Source: Seriola aureovittata (lineage: Eukaryota > Chordata > Actinopteri > Carangiformes > Carangidae). From it: a DNA stretch of 64,000 nucleotides. The stretch covers positions 13,292,160 through 13,356,159 of the forward strand of contig NC_079378.1 in assembly GCF_021018895.1 (NCBI RefSeq). Direction: 5' to 3'. Below are positions 47,040 to 61,100 of the stretch, piece after piece; the stretch's first letter is position 1; each line of letters starts with the position of its first letter. Under the pieces are notes generated by a model, which made no database searches, had not been told where the DNA came from, and saw only the letters and a program-made list of their open reading frames with translations. The translations under genes and the position numbers were made by a program.

Positions 47040-50000
47040 ATACCAACTCTTTCCGGGTAATTCCAGGCCAATGAAAAATCCGACTAATGCTCTAAAGTGG
47101 TTTAACTTCTCCTCAGTGATGTACAGTGATGTACTCTGGGACCCTGCACAGTTTGTGATCAGATGGGTTTTGGCAGCGCTCAGGGCCCAGTCACTGCAGT
47201 TACATGTACATGCAAGTTGAAGAAAAAAACACAGCTACAGTGTGTGTGTGTGTGTGTGGCATGAATGAAAGGTGAGCCATTATGCAGCTTCTGTAGACAG
47301 TTGTGTTCATTAAAATGGAAATTTATCTGTCAAAAAACATGTAGACATCCTGTTGTGCATCTGACGGAACAGATTTAATTTGCTTTCATTTTAATCAATA
47401 CAGCCATCTATACTGGCCACCTAAAGGGATATTGGTAAATGTTTAAATGTAGTTTAACAGTAGCACAAGTAGAGCGGAGCCACTAATAATGTTTTTCTGT
47501 TAGCACGTGTTGATCTACTTAAGCCATGCTGTGCCAAGCTAACTGGTCCTGCTCGGTACCAGGACCAGCTCTCAGTGCTGCTCTGTGGTTTGGAGTTTAT
47601 TTTTAGCTGTTTGTATTTTCAGATATCAAGCTAATTTTACCGTTTATCGCTTTCAGTCGTATGAGAGCTGTGTTAAGTCACTGCTGATGAACCGAACCTT
47701 TCTTGCTTTTTTATAAAGTAGTGTCTATCTAATGTTAGGCTAACACTGATAATACCAGTCTAAGCATAGCTGCACTGGTGTATATTTTTGCATTCAACTT
47801 TTCATTTGTAATATATTACATTTTTTAAAAGTTACATAGTTCTGCTTTAAGGCGCGTAACCATGACCCAAAGTGTCTTTTGAGGCTTTAAATCTGTTTTC
47901 TTCCAACTTCTGTGTGTAACTAGTGACTGTGGATAGGACTGCGAGGTCTGCCAAGACCGATCTGAACGCCTAGCAGCACTGTGGCTGAACGCAACCAGTG
48001 TAGACACTGATGAAGAATTGAAGCTGATGTTGACACACCACTCTCGCTATGCAGCCAATGTAGACAAAGTGTTAGACTAAAAATCTGAATGTGCAAAAAT
48101 GTGCAAAAAATCAAAAGCCTGAGATGATTGTCACGTCAGAAGTGGGTGTCTTATCTCATTTGAAAGCCAGTTCTGCTCATTATCCAGTGATATCCTAAAT
48201 GCTTTTTTAGTATTATTGTTATTGTTGTCATTATCATTGCTTTAATATTGTTATTATTATTTCCTACATTATTCATAACTGATTTATCCCTCTAACTATA
48301 CCTTTGTCCTGATCTGGATTGATATGTGATTGGGTTCAGGACTTTCACTACATTTCCAGTTCTAACATTCAAAGAACCTCATAGTAAATAATGAATATTG
48401 TAAGTAAGGAAACTGAAGTCAAACTTGTATTTTTTTAGGGCTAAGTTTTGTGTCTGGATACAGAATAACTGTGAACCTGTTCTGTTTGGATAAAGAGTAT
48501 ATTTTAATTATGCAACCTTCTGAGGACTGTTTTAAAGATTTAAAGAAGAGAGGTTGGATGGTATCAGTTTTGTCATACTGTCAAACAGTTGTCACATTTT
48601 ACATGGTTATGTAGTATCAGTATGAAGGAAGCTGAATTTGTTGCACACTAATGTAAATTTGCAGATGTCGTCGTGGCAGAGAATCTTAAATCTAACAAGT
48701 TAAGTACTTATTTAATGTCAACCATCACTCCGCTGTCGCAACATTACAACATGAAATTCATTGAAGCTGCGATATAGAGTGTCAACGTTAAGTTAAATGG
48801 CTGTTTCCTACTGTACTTGATGATAAAGTCTGAGCACCTTGTGATTGTAACTAAGATATATATTTTTTTTACCTCAAATTGCTCCATAGTTATCTACGAT
48901 AGAAAGTAACAGCATCGACAGCATCAGTTTATTTATCTTCACTAAGAAAGCCAACATGCTTATGTTGTTGATGTACTTTGATAGATAATGCAGGAGAGAT
49001 GTATTCTTCCTTTGGAGCACTACCAATCTTGATTTATGTTTTTCAATGTTTTGAATGTTTTTTATATTGTTATTTATCTCTTTCTGTTAGCTTCTAGGAA
49101 GCTATAGATCCACAGTCCTCTTTGGGTTTAGTTTGTAGTGAAAAAGCAATGTGTGATTTTTATTATTTATGGTAATATTAAAAATAACTTAAATGCTACA
49201 TGTGTCCCTCTTCATTATGGTAATTGGCTCTTTGGTCTGTGGAGACCCTGACCAAATCACTTCCTTTTCCACCTCCTCCCAAAACACACTGATAAGATTA
49301 CTGATGTTTTTACAACCCAGCACACCTGCTGTACATTGGCACCATACAGTCAAACTAAATTTTAACAAAGAACTGTCATGTTTAGCTTTTCTTGCTTTTT
49401 TCTTCTAAATGATTTTGCTGCATTGATTCTGATCTTTTTTTCTTATAAAGGTGGAGAGCAGTTGTGATGAGTCCCAATTATTTAACCTCTGTTGGTCAAA
49501 AGACCTGCTGAAGCTCCTTTGATGAGAGGCCCAAATATCTTCAACTCCAACCACCATCCAGAGGAAGGTTTCATTTTTACCTGAAATTGTGTTCTCTGTG
49601 TTGAGTCCACACAGCTACATTGTGTACAGTACCTCTTTGTACATTTTCTCCTCTGCAGCTTCCTGACAGGGTGGGCGGCTCAATCTCCAGAGTCTTGATA
49701 CTACCTATACCATGTCCTGTTTTGAGCATTGATACCAAAAACACATGGATGCGTCACATGTTAGCTTACATCCTGGCCACATGGACACTCTTATTATTGC
49801 TGAAATATTTGCATCTCTGCTGCTGGTGTGTGCATGTGTGCAGTGATCACCTCTTTGGTGCAGTGACCTCAAATATAATGTTAATGTTATGCTCTCATAT
49901 CATATCATTCACCATCTTAGTTTAGCATGTTAGCATGCTTACATTTGCTAATGAGAGAGTATTGCAGGTGTTTAGGCCTAAACAAGTGCAGTTAGAAGCA

Positions 50001-50700
50001 GGAGGCATGTGCTGAAAGCAACACACGCAGCTAAGAGGATAATTCCCCGGCATCAGCACCATGGAGAGCTCCATGTAATTAGACACTGTATTTGAACCTA
50101 TAACAAAACGTCATAGAAGTGTAAAGACACATTAAGAGAATATACATGTACACGTAGCTCAAATTTAAACTCAAGTACTTGAGTATACTTATAGTTACAT
50201 TCTACTAGTGTTTTTAAATACTATGTTTTAGGAATGATTTAATCAAAACTATGTCTGGTTGTTGTTTATTCAGTCATGAATTTTTAAAGTAAGAGAGAGA
50301 TACCGAAGATTTTTAATGGCTTTAAGATTATTCTTTGAACACAGTGGATATGGATACTTATGTGTGAAATATCTGTGAGTAATATATCATATTTAACTGA
50401 TGGAGGCAGATTGATACATAACACAACTTTACAAAAAATGGGCTTAGTAAACTAAAAACAATAAAGGTCTTAAAACCACCTTTTGACACAGGGTCCCTCT
50501 ACAAGACAAGACAAGACAAGATGGAGGATAGAGGACACGGGTCATATTGTGGATCAGAGGTGCACATTTCTAACTAATATGTGATTAGACACAAATTATA
50601 TCTCGTAAACCTGGGGGTTTTTTTTAGGGGGCCCCTGAGGATCTGGGCCCCCCCCTGAAAATTTGGTAATCCAGCCTTGGTTATCATTACACATTTCTCC
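47040..50700. other. Intergenic spacer between kctd7 and kcnj6
   Basis: No gene recognised. It contains a short (TG)n at 47242-47258 and an antisense piece of the 'GTTAGCATGCT' dispersed repeat at about 49830-49990. There is also a short (ACAAG)n at 50501-50520. The spacer 48850-49450 is AT-rich like a long 3' UTR, but no upstream gene needs it. Confidence 0.5.
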
Positions 50701-50733
50701 GCCTCCCTGTCTCCCTCTCCCCTTACCTCCCCC

Positions 50734-50734
50734 C

Positions 50735-50767
<33 letters not shown>

Positions 50768-50770
50768 CCT
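50734..50770. repeat. Short (CT)n tract preceding an acceptor site
   Basis: CT-rich tract at 50700-50797 with a pure (CT) core. It forms a long polypyrimidine run ending in the acceptor-like CTCTCTCCCAG at 50797. Confidence 0.8.
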
Positions 50771-50797
50771 CAGTGTTCACCTACGTCTCTCTCCCAG

Positions 50798-50980
50798 CTG
50801 AGGGGTGGAGGCTGACGGCCGATGCCTTTTCTGTGGAGAGGATGGAGGAGAGGGGTTATTCTTCAGTCGGTTTTCGCAGAGCGACTTGATAATCACAAAC
50901 TACAGCCTCAGCGGAGAATTTTCATGGGAACAAAACGTCTTAAAATGAGCCGTGGAGTGACCGTTGATCTGCTGCACAAG
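50798..50980 (+). other. kcnj6: Putative 5' non-coding exon of kcnj6
   Basis: Bounded by a very strong acceptor (long CT tract, then CCCAG) and a donor AAG|gtacgt. An ATG at 50822 opens a frame to the exon end (MPFLWRGWRRG ... RGVTVDLLHK) without a recognised motif. Spliced to the kcnj6 exon at 62034 it meets TGA two codons later, so it would be an upstream ORF and not part of the channel. It could instead be an exon of another gene, or an alternative promoter exon. The link to kcnj6 is inferred from order and strand only. Confidence 0.4.
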
Positions 50981-51798
50981 GTACGTACCTCTCCCTCCGC
51001 TGTTCCTTGTAGCGATCATAGCTTGTTAAATGTAATCATCATATACGGGGGACGGTGGTGGTGGTGGGGTGGATAGTTACATAACAGTGTGAGGCGAATC
51101 AGAGATTAATTAAGAGAATAATGAGTGCACTATGCAAGAAAACACGCATGTAGATATGAACATGAATGTTAACTGTAGTTGATCCCGATGGCCGATTTCC
51201 TCCTGTGACATGATGAAGGAAAAGCAGCCTGTCAGATGGAAGAAACTGGAAGGTGTTGAAGAAAATGTTCCAGGCTGTAAGAGCCTGCAGGCCCGCGGCC
51301 TCGCATCACCACAGGACTAGAACATAGATAAGAGCAATACTGGTGCATATAAAGGCAGAAAATGAACTGCCATTATAGGAAGCTGTTATTATTATCTGGA
51401 TCACCTTCATCTCCATGGCGACAGGAAATCTCCAGCCTGTTAGTTTGCTCTCTGCTTCCTGCGGATGCACCTGATCCCAGCAAAAAATCATTTAGCCTAG
51501 CCTGCACTATAATAAAATCATGTTATTATGTTGAACAAGACTTTCCGTTAACCTGTATTGTAAATTTAAAAAAACAAAAACAAAACAGTGATCTCCATAG
51601 GTTAATAACTGTGGAGCCAGCTATCCTCTAATTCAGGTTTAGACTACTCTCTAAAGAAAAGTTATTTTTAAATAACTAGTCAAAGGCAAGAGCAGTAATT
51701 ATATTGACCAAATCTGAATTCTATATAAAACCTTCATAGATGGAAAATCACTTTTTTCATGTTTGTCATCTGACCTTAATGGAAATTATAGACCTGTT

Positions 51799-52702
51799 GG
51801 TACCACTTTCTGATAAGGCACCATTCAGTCTATAAGCTGTAATGAATGGATTTATTAATGATTAATACATGATTTACTAATGCTTTGTAGTCAGCCAGTT
51901 ATAAGCCATTGATAAGAGCTACTTTGGAGTTGCCAGGTTTTGGAAAATCCTCCTCCAGCAAAGCTCTTTAATTCAGGGGTTAGGAGGGGTCTCCCTCTGG
52001 CTGCAGGACATCTGGACCAGAATCCATTAATAAACTAATCAACTGCAGACGATTGACTGCAGAAACCTATGGTTTATTAACATTTATAGTTGCATGTGAC
52101 TAACTTTTGCTAGTGATTCATTAGAAATGAGAAACCCAAGACCCTTCATTAATGTCATACGTTTACAGATATTTATAACTACATTATTACTAAATAAAAA
52201 CACACAATCATGTTATTACCAAAAAATTTGCTGCAAGAGAGAGTCTTTATTCACACAACAGAATGGGAACTATTTAGTAAAAACAGCTCTTACCATAAAC
52301 ATTTAACATTAACTGTATTTATTCTCTCTACATTTGTACATTTTTGTTCAGTTTTTCACACATATCAACATCTAGTCAAACTCTGTAAGTTAATGAATGA
52401 TTGTACTATAATAAATGTGTAGCTGTTAATGTTAATTAGAAGTTTATAAATAGAATTCGGACCCGATGTCCTGCAGCCGTTTTCAAGAAGATAAGTGGTC
52501 AAAGAGTTCACAGTGGAGGTATCCCTAATGAATTAAAGACAAGCGTCATGCTGGAGGAGGATTTTCCTCAAGCTGGTAACACAAAAGTTGTTCTGAATTG
52601 CCTATAACAAGTCTATAAAGCATTAGTAGATGACTTATTAACCATCAATAAAGCCATTAATTACAGCTTTTATAAATGGTGCCTTATCAGGAATTGGTAC
52701 TG
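51799..52702. mobile_element. Long inverted-repeat (foldback) element
   Basis: Arms of about 225-250 nt: 51799-52023 and 52453-52702. The left arm starts GGTACCACTTTCTGATAAGG and the right arm ends CCTTATCAGGAATTGGTAC, its inverted counterpart. Inner landmarks AAAATCCTCCTCCAGCA and GGCTGCAGGACATC both recur inverted. The 430-nt interior has no transposase. This is a non-autonomous foldback-type DNA element in the large kcnj6 upstream intron. Confidence 0.8.
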
Positions 52703-54907
52703 ACTTATTTTACACCATTGTTCATCTGCTCATCATACCTTAGTAGTGTTGTAAACAAATTTAATTAATTAAACTTTATTTAATTAGGTAACCTCTTTGA
52801 GGGTGAGATGTCTTTTTCAAGAGAGACCTGAGAAAAACAAACGTTCATACTTCTGCACAAGCAACATTAAGAAGGCCAGGCAACCACAATCAAGAGAAAA
52901 TTAATTTAAAAAACCATCACAAGAATCATATTAAACATCAGATAATTAAGCTTTACAGTCACCACGGAGATGGAAAGAATCTGGGCAGTTTGTAGTTCAT
53001 TGCATTTCATTACCTGAAACCACGATCATTGTGTAGATATAGGATATCTAAGGTTAAGTAGTTATTTGACTGTGTACTGTAGTTACAAGATTTACAGAAG
53101 AGAAGAGATGAAGAGCTTTATAGATGAAAAGAGAGAGATTATTCAAATATCAAATATCATCAGACAGCACTAATGGCTCATAATGATAACTAACGGCTAG
53201 TTTTAATGTAATCTAAAATACCTGATAATTAATGTGAAAGTGATAACTGGATCTGATGTTGTGGCTTCCCTTTAGGATTACAGATAATTTATTCACTAAT
53301 CACTAATAAAACTACATACTTCAAATCAACCCAGTTAATCTGTAGTCTGTAATCTCAAGTGTATGTATCTGATCCCTAATGAAACCAATAATTCTAATAT
53401 AATAAGTAATAAACAAGATTTAATCCTAAACCAGTTGCAACCAGTTGCTAGTTAGTCTACAGCTTAGATAGATGTCTTTTTTAATACACTTTTTCTCTGT
53501 AAAATCTGTTCCAGTGTAATAAAAGCTTTAGTTGTTTCCCACTACAGTCGCTTCATCTTCAATAAAATAATTCCTACTGAAACCATAGTCGTATCCAATA
53601 AAAGGTTAGCTGCGTGGATTTATTGTTATCTCTGCCAAAAGCTTCCTCCTCCAAAACAAACCACTGTTTTATTTTCTGGTATTACCCAGTTATGTCTGCT
53701 GCCTTCTCTGCAGCCACAGCAGAGCAGAAACCCTCGTTCCTGACAGTCACTGTAGTGTAACGTAATCATTCTTTGAAGGACGGATCCTGGAAGTAACATT
53801 GTGTCTAGGCTGGTAACATGACTCAACACCCACCAGTAGTCTACCTGTGTCAGTCTGGCAACTGAGTTTGACCTGGTTTGAACCCATCTGAAGATATATC
53901 GTGTTTCTCCCAGTCACAGGCTAATGCAGTCACCTGCAGTTACTGGGTGTAAAGATTTAATAACACCTAATCTCTAGGTAACAACTAGTTTGTGAGGTCA
54001 AACCTGTTTTAATTTAGTGCTGTGTAAAACTCACACTTAGTAAACACTCATTTTTTGAACTAAACTATTTGAACTTCTACACAGCTGGAGAGACTGATGT
54101 TACTAAATATTTACACTTATCTGCTAAATGTTAGCTACCTGACAGAACTAATGTTAGTAAGGTTATATTACAGCTTGTGATGCTGCAGTAACTTCCTGTT
54201 TACATAGACTACTGGCAGCGCTGGAGATGTTTCCAAGCAACAGATTTACAGATTACTATCAAGGGATGTGTCCGAAATCAGTCACTCATTCACTCCTCCC
54301 TGCGCACTGTCCAGGGAGTTCAATGTAGAAGACTTTATATAGTGAGCTCATCGGTAAAATAAAAAAAACACTTTCAGAAACTACTTGGGTAATTTTCTCC
54401 GCACCATTTTCAGAGCAAGCGCAATGCAAGGTTAGTTACCATCAGTTATACACTACATTTGACTATGCATTGTGTGATACTAGTCCACTATAAAAGGTAT
54501 ATTTCTCACTATACATTCGGACAGCACCACAAAATGTTCGTAGTGAGTGAATTTGGACACAGCCAAGGACATTGTTACTATGTAGGACATTGTTTAAGTT
54601 TTACTGGTGCAACACAATTTAGTAAATCACCATTTGAATTAGCAAGTAGTTACTAAGAACTTAATAGGGACTTTACATACAAACTTATTGAAATTTAGAT
54701 GGTGCAACAGGTTCTGATCAACTTTGACTTGACGAAAATATTGATAACCTGATCTGAGATCCCTCATTATTACTGTTCGCTCAAAACAATGAGCTTAACA
54801 GCAGCAGCGAGCGCTTGGAGTTTTATCTGTCAGGTAATCTAATCCTCTTTTACTTTGCTATTGATGGTATTTAGTGCTCAGGAAAATTCAACACTTCCTG
54901 AACAGAT

Positions 54908-54984
54908 GTTTCACATTAAAAGCCTCCAGGGGACGATGCCTTCGAGAAATCTTCTCCTTCTCTGATAGGCTTTTAATGTGAAAC
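54908..54984. repeat. Perfect 18-bp inverted repeat (hairpin)
   Basis: GTTTCACATTAAAAGCCT at 54908-54925 and its exact reverse complement at 54967-54984, separated by 41 nt. No ORF. It could be the core of a small foldback element or, less likely, a structured RNA. Confidence 0.8.
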
Positions 54985-57884
54985 CAAAGCAGGGTTTTTG
55001 TTTGGGATCTTTTTAAATGTATCATTTCCATTAAAGGTTCAGCTCACCAATTTCATAAAAAAAATTCTCACTATTAAATTTGTTTCTGTTTCAGTTCCCC
55101 CTTTGTTTTATTTTTGTGTAATTTGGGTAAATTGATCCTTTAATTTCCCTATCACAGTGAATGGAGCAGGTTGGTTTCCATGCACCATACTGAAGAGCAG
55201 CAATACACAGTCTCCATTTACAACAATTTGCTGTGTTTTTGAGAACCGGTTGTTAAATGAGACTAGTTTTGATCCACTGAGCACTATGCCCGAGCTCTAC
55301 AGAGCTGGAGAAATACTGCCCTAAGATTTGAAAATGTGACGTTTCCTGTGTCTCTTCAGCTGTTTGTTGGCTAAAAATAACAGCACTGTCCCCAAGCGGC
55401 CTCAGCTCAATTTTGGCCACATCTGGATATAGCTACCTGATTAACAATCTCCGTCACAGATATAATGAAGAAGAGAACTAGAAACCGAATCATGAAATCA
55501 CATCAAATGAGTGTCTACTGATGTGTGTTCACACATTTCATCCATATCAACAGACTCTCCTTTGAGTTGAGGTTCATCTGACACAATATGTATATGTAAA
55601 CCACATCCTGCTGCAGACCAAGCACGTGGTTCAAAATGTTTGCATTTGTATAACCATCAGTGAAACTGATTATCTTGTATTCAGTAACCTCCAGTGATTC
55701 AATTTAGTTCCATTTCTAACTTCATGGGTGGCCTCTGGTTCACTAAAGGAGCTATTTTGGGCTCCCCTGGATCCGGAAGTAGAAGTCCCATTCATTTTCT
55801 CATGGACAGTTTTACATTATTCACAGGCTCAAATAGACATGAAACTCTTCTGGTTAAATCATCAGTGCAGAAGATTAAGAACTGCATTAGAAAATAACTG
55901 CTTCTTTTATAATAAGTCAAAGCTACAAACCTACGTACATAAAATTTCACGGTCGTGGGACTCCCAAGATGCATTTCAGCAGGAAACCTTCAATCACCAA
56001 GCTAATAAGATTTCCATGTTTACATCTTGCAAGAGTTCTTCTGCTACTGCTTCTAACTCATTGCTGGAGATTCCAGCCGTCTTAATCAATTAACACTAAC
56101 AAAACAAAACAGAAAGACACAAATATCAGCTTCATTTCTTCCAAGAAGACCTAGCAAGCAAAATGCTTGTGAAAAACTATGAATGCGTACTGTGCATGAC
56201 GTGAGGGCTAAAATGTGCTTGTTCAATATAACACTATATCTATTAAATGTCAGTTTAATTCTCTTTAACAGTGGACCTTGGCTGGTGTGAAATCCATCCA
56301 TGTTTGTTTGCTTTTGCTGGCATTTCAATACTTTTTTTTAGCACCAAGTTGAATATACCAAAGCTTTTCAAAAACAATTTGACTTTCCCTCTCATGGTTA
56401 CGGCTTGGGTGTTGATGCTCTCTGAACTCTCTTTCTAGGTTTAGGTTTACACTCCAGCAACTCGTAGTAAACTCATTACCCATGATAGAGTTACGCTTCA
56501 CATCAGTTAGTCCTCATTCTCAAATCCTTTTTTTCTTATGAAAGTGAAACATACAGTTTGAAAATATGAACAATACTTCTAACCTCTGTGTTGCTTGTCC
56601 CAAGTTAGAGCGAAACAATAGATGTGAACTTTTCACCTGGGACGTTTAGCATCATCATATAGCCATTAAGTTCATATTAAAAAGTCGTTTTACATGTTCC
56701 TTGTTTTAAAGCAGCTGGAAACCGAGAGCTTCTGGAGAGTTTTCAACAAGCAAAGACTGAGTTACCTTTAATTAGCAAGTGAGCTACACCAGGCAAAATC
56801 CGCTGCTGACAATGTTATTTCAGCCAACAAAGTCAACCATCATGGTCATGGTTAGAAATTAAAACCCTGCCTTTAATTACTTTCATGTAAAATCAAAGAC
56901 CCATTGTTTTGTGAAAAGTTACCATGAATTTTGAGTGGTAAATCTGCCACTGTCATCTGTAGCGAGCAAACATCCTTTGCTTATTTCACGTCCAGCAGTT
57001 GCAGAGTAACATCAGCATTAATTTGGGGTTATGTTTGTTTCTTTTAACTCTGTTTTTGGTCTTTACAAGAAAAACATGGCTTTTTAGCTGCTAAATGTAA
57101 CTCTATGTTCACCAGCTAGTCGCAACTTTATCTGCCTTTTGGTGCAGGTAGCTTTAAATGTTTCTTTTTTAGAGCTTTTTCACTGTAAAGCTGTCTGCTG
57201 CAATAAGTAAAGTTGTGGGCCATGAAACCAAAATAGAAAATGAGTTTAAAGATGCAACATCAACTACAACACTAGTAACAAATAGAACAATTGTTGGCTC
57301 TCATTGTTTCTTTATTGTCAGTACCATTATAACAAACATGCTTTAAAAAACCCTGATTATTATGTTTCTATTCACAGCTATTCATCTATTAGAGCCCAAA
57401 AAAAAAAAAAAAAAAAATCCCAGATGTGACATGAATGACAGCTTTATGCACAAAGCAGATACAGTACATTGTTCTTCCTCAGGCCTTCTGAAATGAGATG
57501 AAACAGACAAATGTTATCCAATGCTGTGGCCTCATCCAGTACATTCCTGCTATATTGTGAGCACTTGGTAGACTGAGCTGTGCGTTGCCATGGAAACCAG
57601 CGCTGCCGAAGCTCATAATATTCCCCCGTGAATGGAGAGCAGAACGGCTTCAACACAACCATTTGTTCCAGTGGTAAAAACACTGATGGTGGCTTAGGCT
57701 GTGCGCACAGAAAAGGAAATCAGCCCTGATCTCAGGACAGTCCGCAGCACGGCAGGAAAAAAGAAAAAACTCTATACGTGACAGCCACATCAGAGGGATC
57801 AAATAATAACTATTGTATTTCATGGGCACCGCATGGATTTATTTTTATCCTGGTGGTGTCCGACTTGGTTTAGCTCCTGGACGA

Positions 57885-58135
57885 ACATGGTAGAAGAAAT
57901 ATTCAGATCCTTAAGTAAAAGTGCTTATTTTGAATATTATGAAAACTAGATTTAAATGATGATAATATAATTACAAGAAAAAACTGTTTAAAAAAAAAAA
58001 AAGAATCCTCACATTTGAGAATTGGAACTATTTGAAATGGAAATATGAAATATTTGACATTTTGCCTAATAAATAAAACAGTTGCTAATTAATTTTCTTA
58101 ATTTGGAACTAGTAATTAAAGCTGTTAGTTGTTGT
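57885..58135. repeat. Nested dispersed repeats (GTACTT family and hAT-like family)
   Basis: Begins GGTAGAAGAAATATTCAGAT with TTAAGTAAAAGTGC, a phrase common at the edge of fish repeats. It continues into TCCTCACATTTGAGAATTGG, GACATTTTGCCTAATAAATA and AGTTGCTAATTAATTTTCTT, which match the right half of the family at 38575-38890. Confidence 0.5.
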
Positions 58136-61100
58136 GGAGTAAAAAATATAATATGTCCTTCTGAAATGTAGCGGATTAGAAGTATAAAGTGGCATGAAAA
58201 GAAAAGACAAATAAAGTAGAAGAACCTCAAATTAGACACTTTACTCTGTGATTTGGTCATGTAGAGTTCCCCATTTAAACCAATGCTATTTCTTTATCCG
58301 TTTTCCAGCAGCCGGTTTATAGAAGATTTAAAATGCCTAAACTAAAACAAATTAAACACAGAATGTGTGTGCATTTACTCTGTCATAATTTACTGAATAT
58401 TAGAAGCAGTATTATTATTAGTATTATTATTTTATTGTCTTTAATAACTGAATGAACTGTTTTTCATTGTGGCATGAATTTTCCATGCAACACTGAAGTC
58501 AAATCACAAACAGAAGACAGTGAAAATGTGTATTACATTTCATCGTTATCCAGAAGAGAAGATGATAAGCTAAATAACTGTCCTATCAACATATGTTTTG
58601 CATTCAATTATGACAAAGCAGATGAATAGGCTTCATAAAGAGCAAATACTTAATATAGTGTATTATGTGCCAATTTGTATTTCTTTGATTTGTTTTAATT
58701 TAGGCTTTTTGAATTCTCCGTATGATTTCATATTCAATTCAACCAGTATGGAAGTTCATTGAACATTAACAAATGTTAAATTGATTAAATTCAATAATAC
58801 AACAGACTCCGCCAGCTACTGCTGCAGTCTGCGCAGTGGACTCAGTGTACTTTCAAGCGAAGAAAAAGAGCAGATCAGAGCGACGCTGCCTTCAGAAATA
58901 TTGTATTTAAGCATTTCAAAAACATTTTATCATTCTGTGGGATCCTAAAAATACTGTCAAAGTTACAAGCTGCTGCTCTAAAATAATGTTTTTGGGGTCC
59001 AGCCCCCCAGTGGTTAAGGACTGAGTTATGCTCTAAAAGAAATACTTTGTATGATGTGTTGTCCGACCACAGCAAAAATCCAATGTGTTTATAGCTGCTC
59101 TGAACGGCAACACTCAAGTGAAAAGCCTGCTGTTATAGGGAGGAGGAGAAGCAATATTGTTTAAATATAGGGATAACGGTGCACATTTTCTCCCCTGGAA
59201 GACATTTATACTTGAAATAGTTGTGTAAATACTGAAAAAAGAACTAGAGAGAGCACTTCAAAACCAGCTTACTTTCTCACCTCCACGCAGCTGGCTAAAC
59301 ATGGCATTAAGTGGGAGTGAATGTTGCATCGCCTGAAATTGGTGGACACAGCCCCCATCTAATTACATTGTCAGAAAAGTTTGCGGGGTCTTCAAAGCTA
59401 TAGTTGTAATATAGTATAGTGGTAATAGTAGTATAGCCTAGTAGTAGTATATAGTAATAACATTTTGTTTTTCTCCCAAGATTTGTGTGACGAATTATGG
59501 AGTAACAGAGAGCTGTGGCCACAAATAGGGCTGCCAAACAAGACGACAATAAACTTAGCAAGCAACATAGTTTAAAAATATACTGCGTCTTATTTCAAAG
59601 GTGTTGCTATTATTTGAAAACTGCATTTGAACTTGAGTGTTTTATTCCTGCTGGAGCTGCTGTCTAAATCCTGTCCAAACCGCAGCATCACACAACCCAT
59701 CAACACAGACAGAATACTATGAGATACCACACAAAATATCATAGGAAACTACTGAGGAAGCTTGTGTGGCCTCAATAATATAAAATGTGTCATACATGTT
59801 GTTATACTGGTTGTGACTGCCTCCGTTTGAAACCTGCTGCGTGCTTGTTAGGTCAGATGGCAGCAGTTCACAAGGTGATACGAAATGATGTGCCTTGTGT
59901 CGCTGTACGAGACCTCAGGGTGGTCATAACCACAGTCAGGACACCAAGAAAGTTAAATATAGAATTGGACATAGTTTAGGTCACAGTTAATAAACCTCTT
60001 CTTTGACACTAATCTGGATAATTATCTTATTCTTCAGATATGGTTACCTCTCAGAATAATTTCCTCATGGGTGCTGAGGAGCTCCCCAGCACCCACAACG
60101 CATTACAACCTTAATTCAGAGCTACACACCTACTCGATACTGCAGGAGTTACTGTTACAAAGTGCAGCTTGCTTTTGGTAGTGTGGGTGGTAACATGTTC
60201 TCCCTCTGCCTCACTGTAGCTGCACAGTTTCATGCTGAAACTATTTAGTGCTACTCGTGTACCTGCACACTGGACTCAACTCACTCAAAAAAGGCAGAGT
60301 AGGAGGTTTATTGTTTGTGATATTATCTGCATGCATGCCATGTTTGTTTAGCTGCCACTCAGTCTGAGAGTATGTGCACATTAAACTGTTAAATATGCAA
60401 AAGCATCTTATTTATCTCAGGTTCAGCCCCTTGTCCAGACTGAAACATCATTTTTCTCTCCTCAAAATGGAGCTTTTTCTAAAATGGCCTCCAGAGTGTG
60501 TAAATCTGAAAACGCCACTTCGGTGTTTCGGTGTGTTAAACTATGCTTTTCAAAACAATGAGGTAAGCTGCTCAGGGAGGGTCATGGATTGTGTGGCTTT
60601 AAAGTTAAGGCAACTTTAACTTTCTCTGTGATTGTTCATTTTAAATGCCAGCGACGTTGAACACACAGTATAGCTGGTGTCATTAGCGTGGATTTAGAAT
60701 GATTTTTATCAGACAGCATTGTGATTATAAAATAATAATTTTCATTACTGCAGTGCAGCAGCTTGGGAATGATTTCTGCTTAACATGTAGTGTTGATGGG
60801 CTGCAATTAAATCACTGTTTCGTACTTGTTCAGTTGCTGGACAACAGAAATGGAAAAATATGTAAATGAGAACAGCTATGCATGTAGGTGACCACAGAGA
60901 GCAGGAGGCTGTCACTTGGCAGAGTAACTGGTTGTGTGTGTTGTCCAGGCCGAGCTGTGTGGCAGCAAAGTTAATAAGATAACTTTCTGTTGTCTCCCTC
61001 TTTTCTGTATTCCATAAAGCCGATGATACAGCACAGCTGTTGTCATTAACCTGTGTTTATGTTGGGTTTGTCAGACGATGTCCCGACCATGAAATAATGA

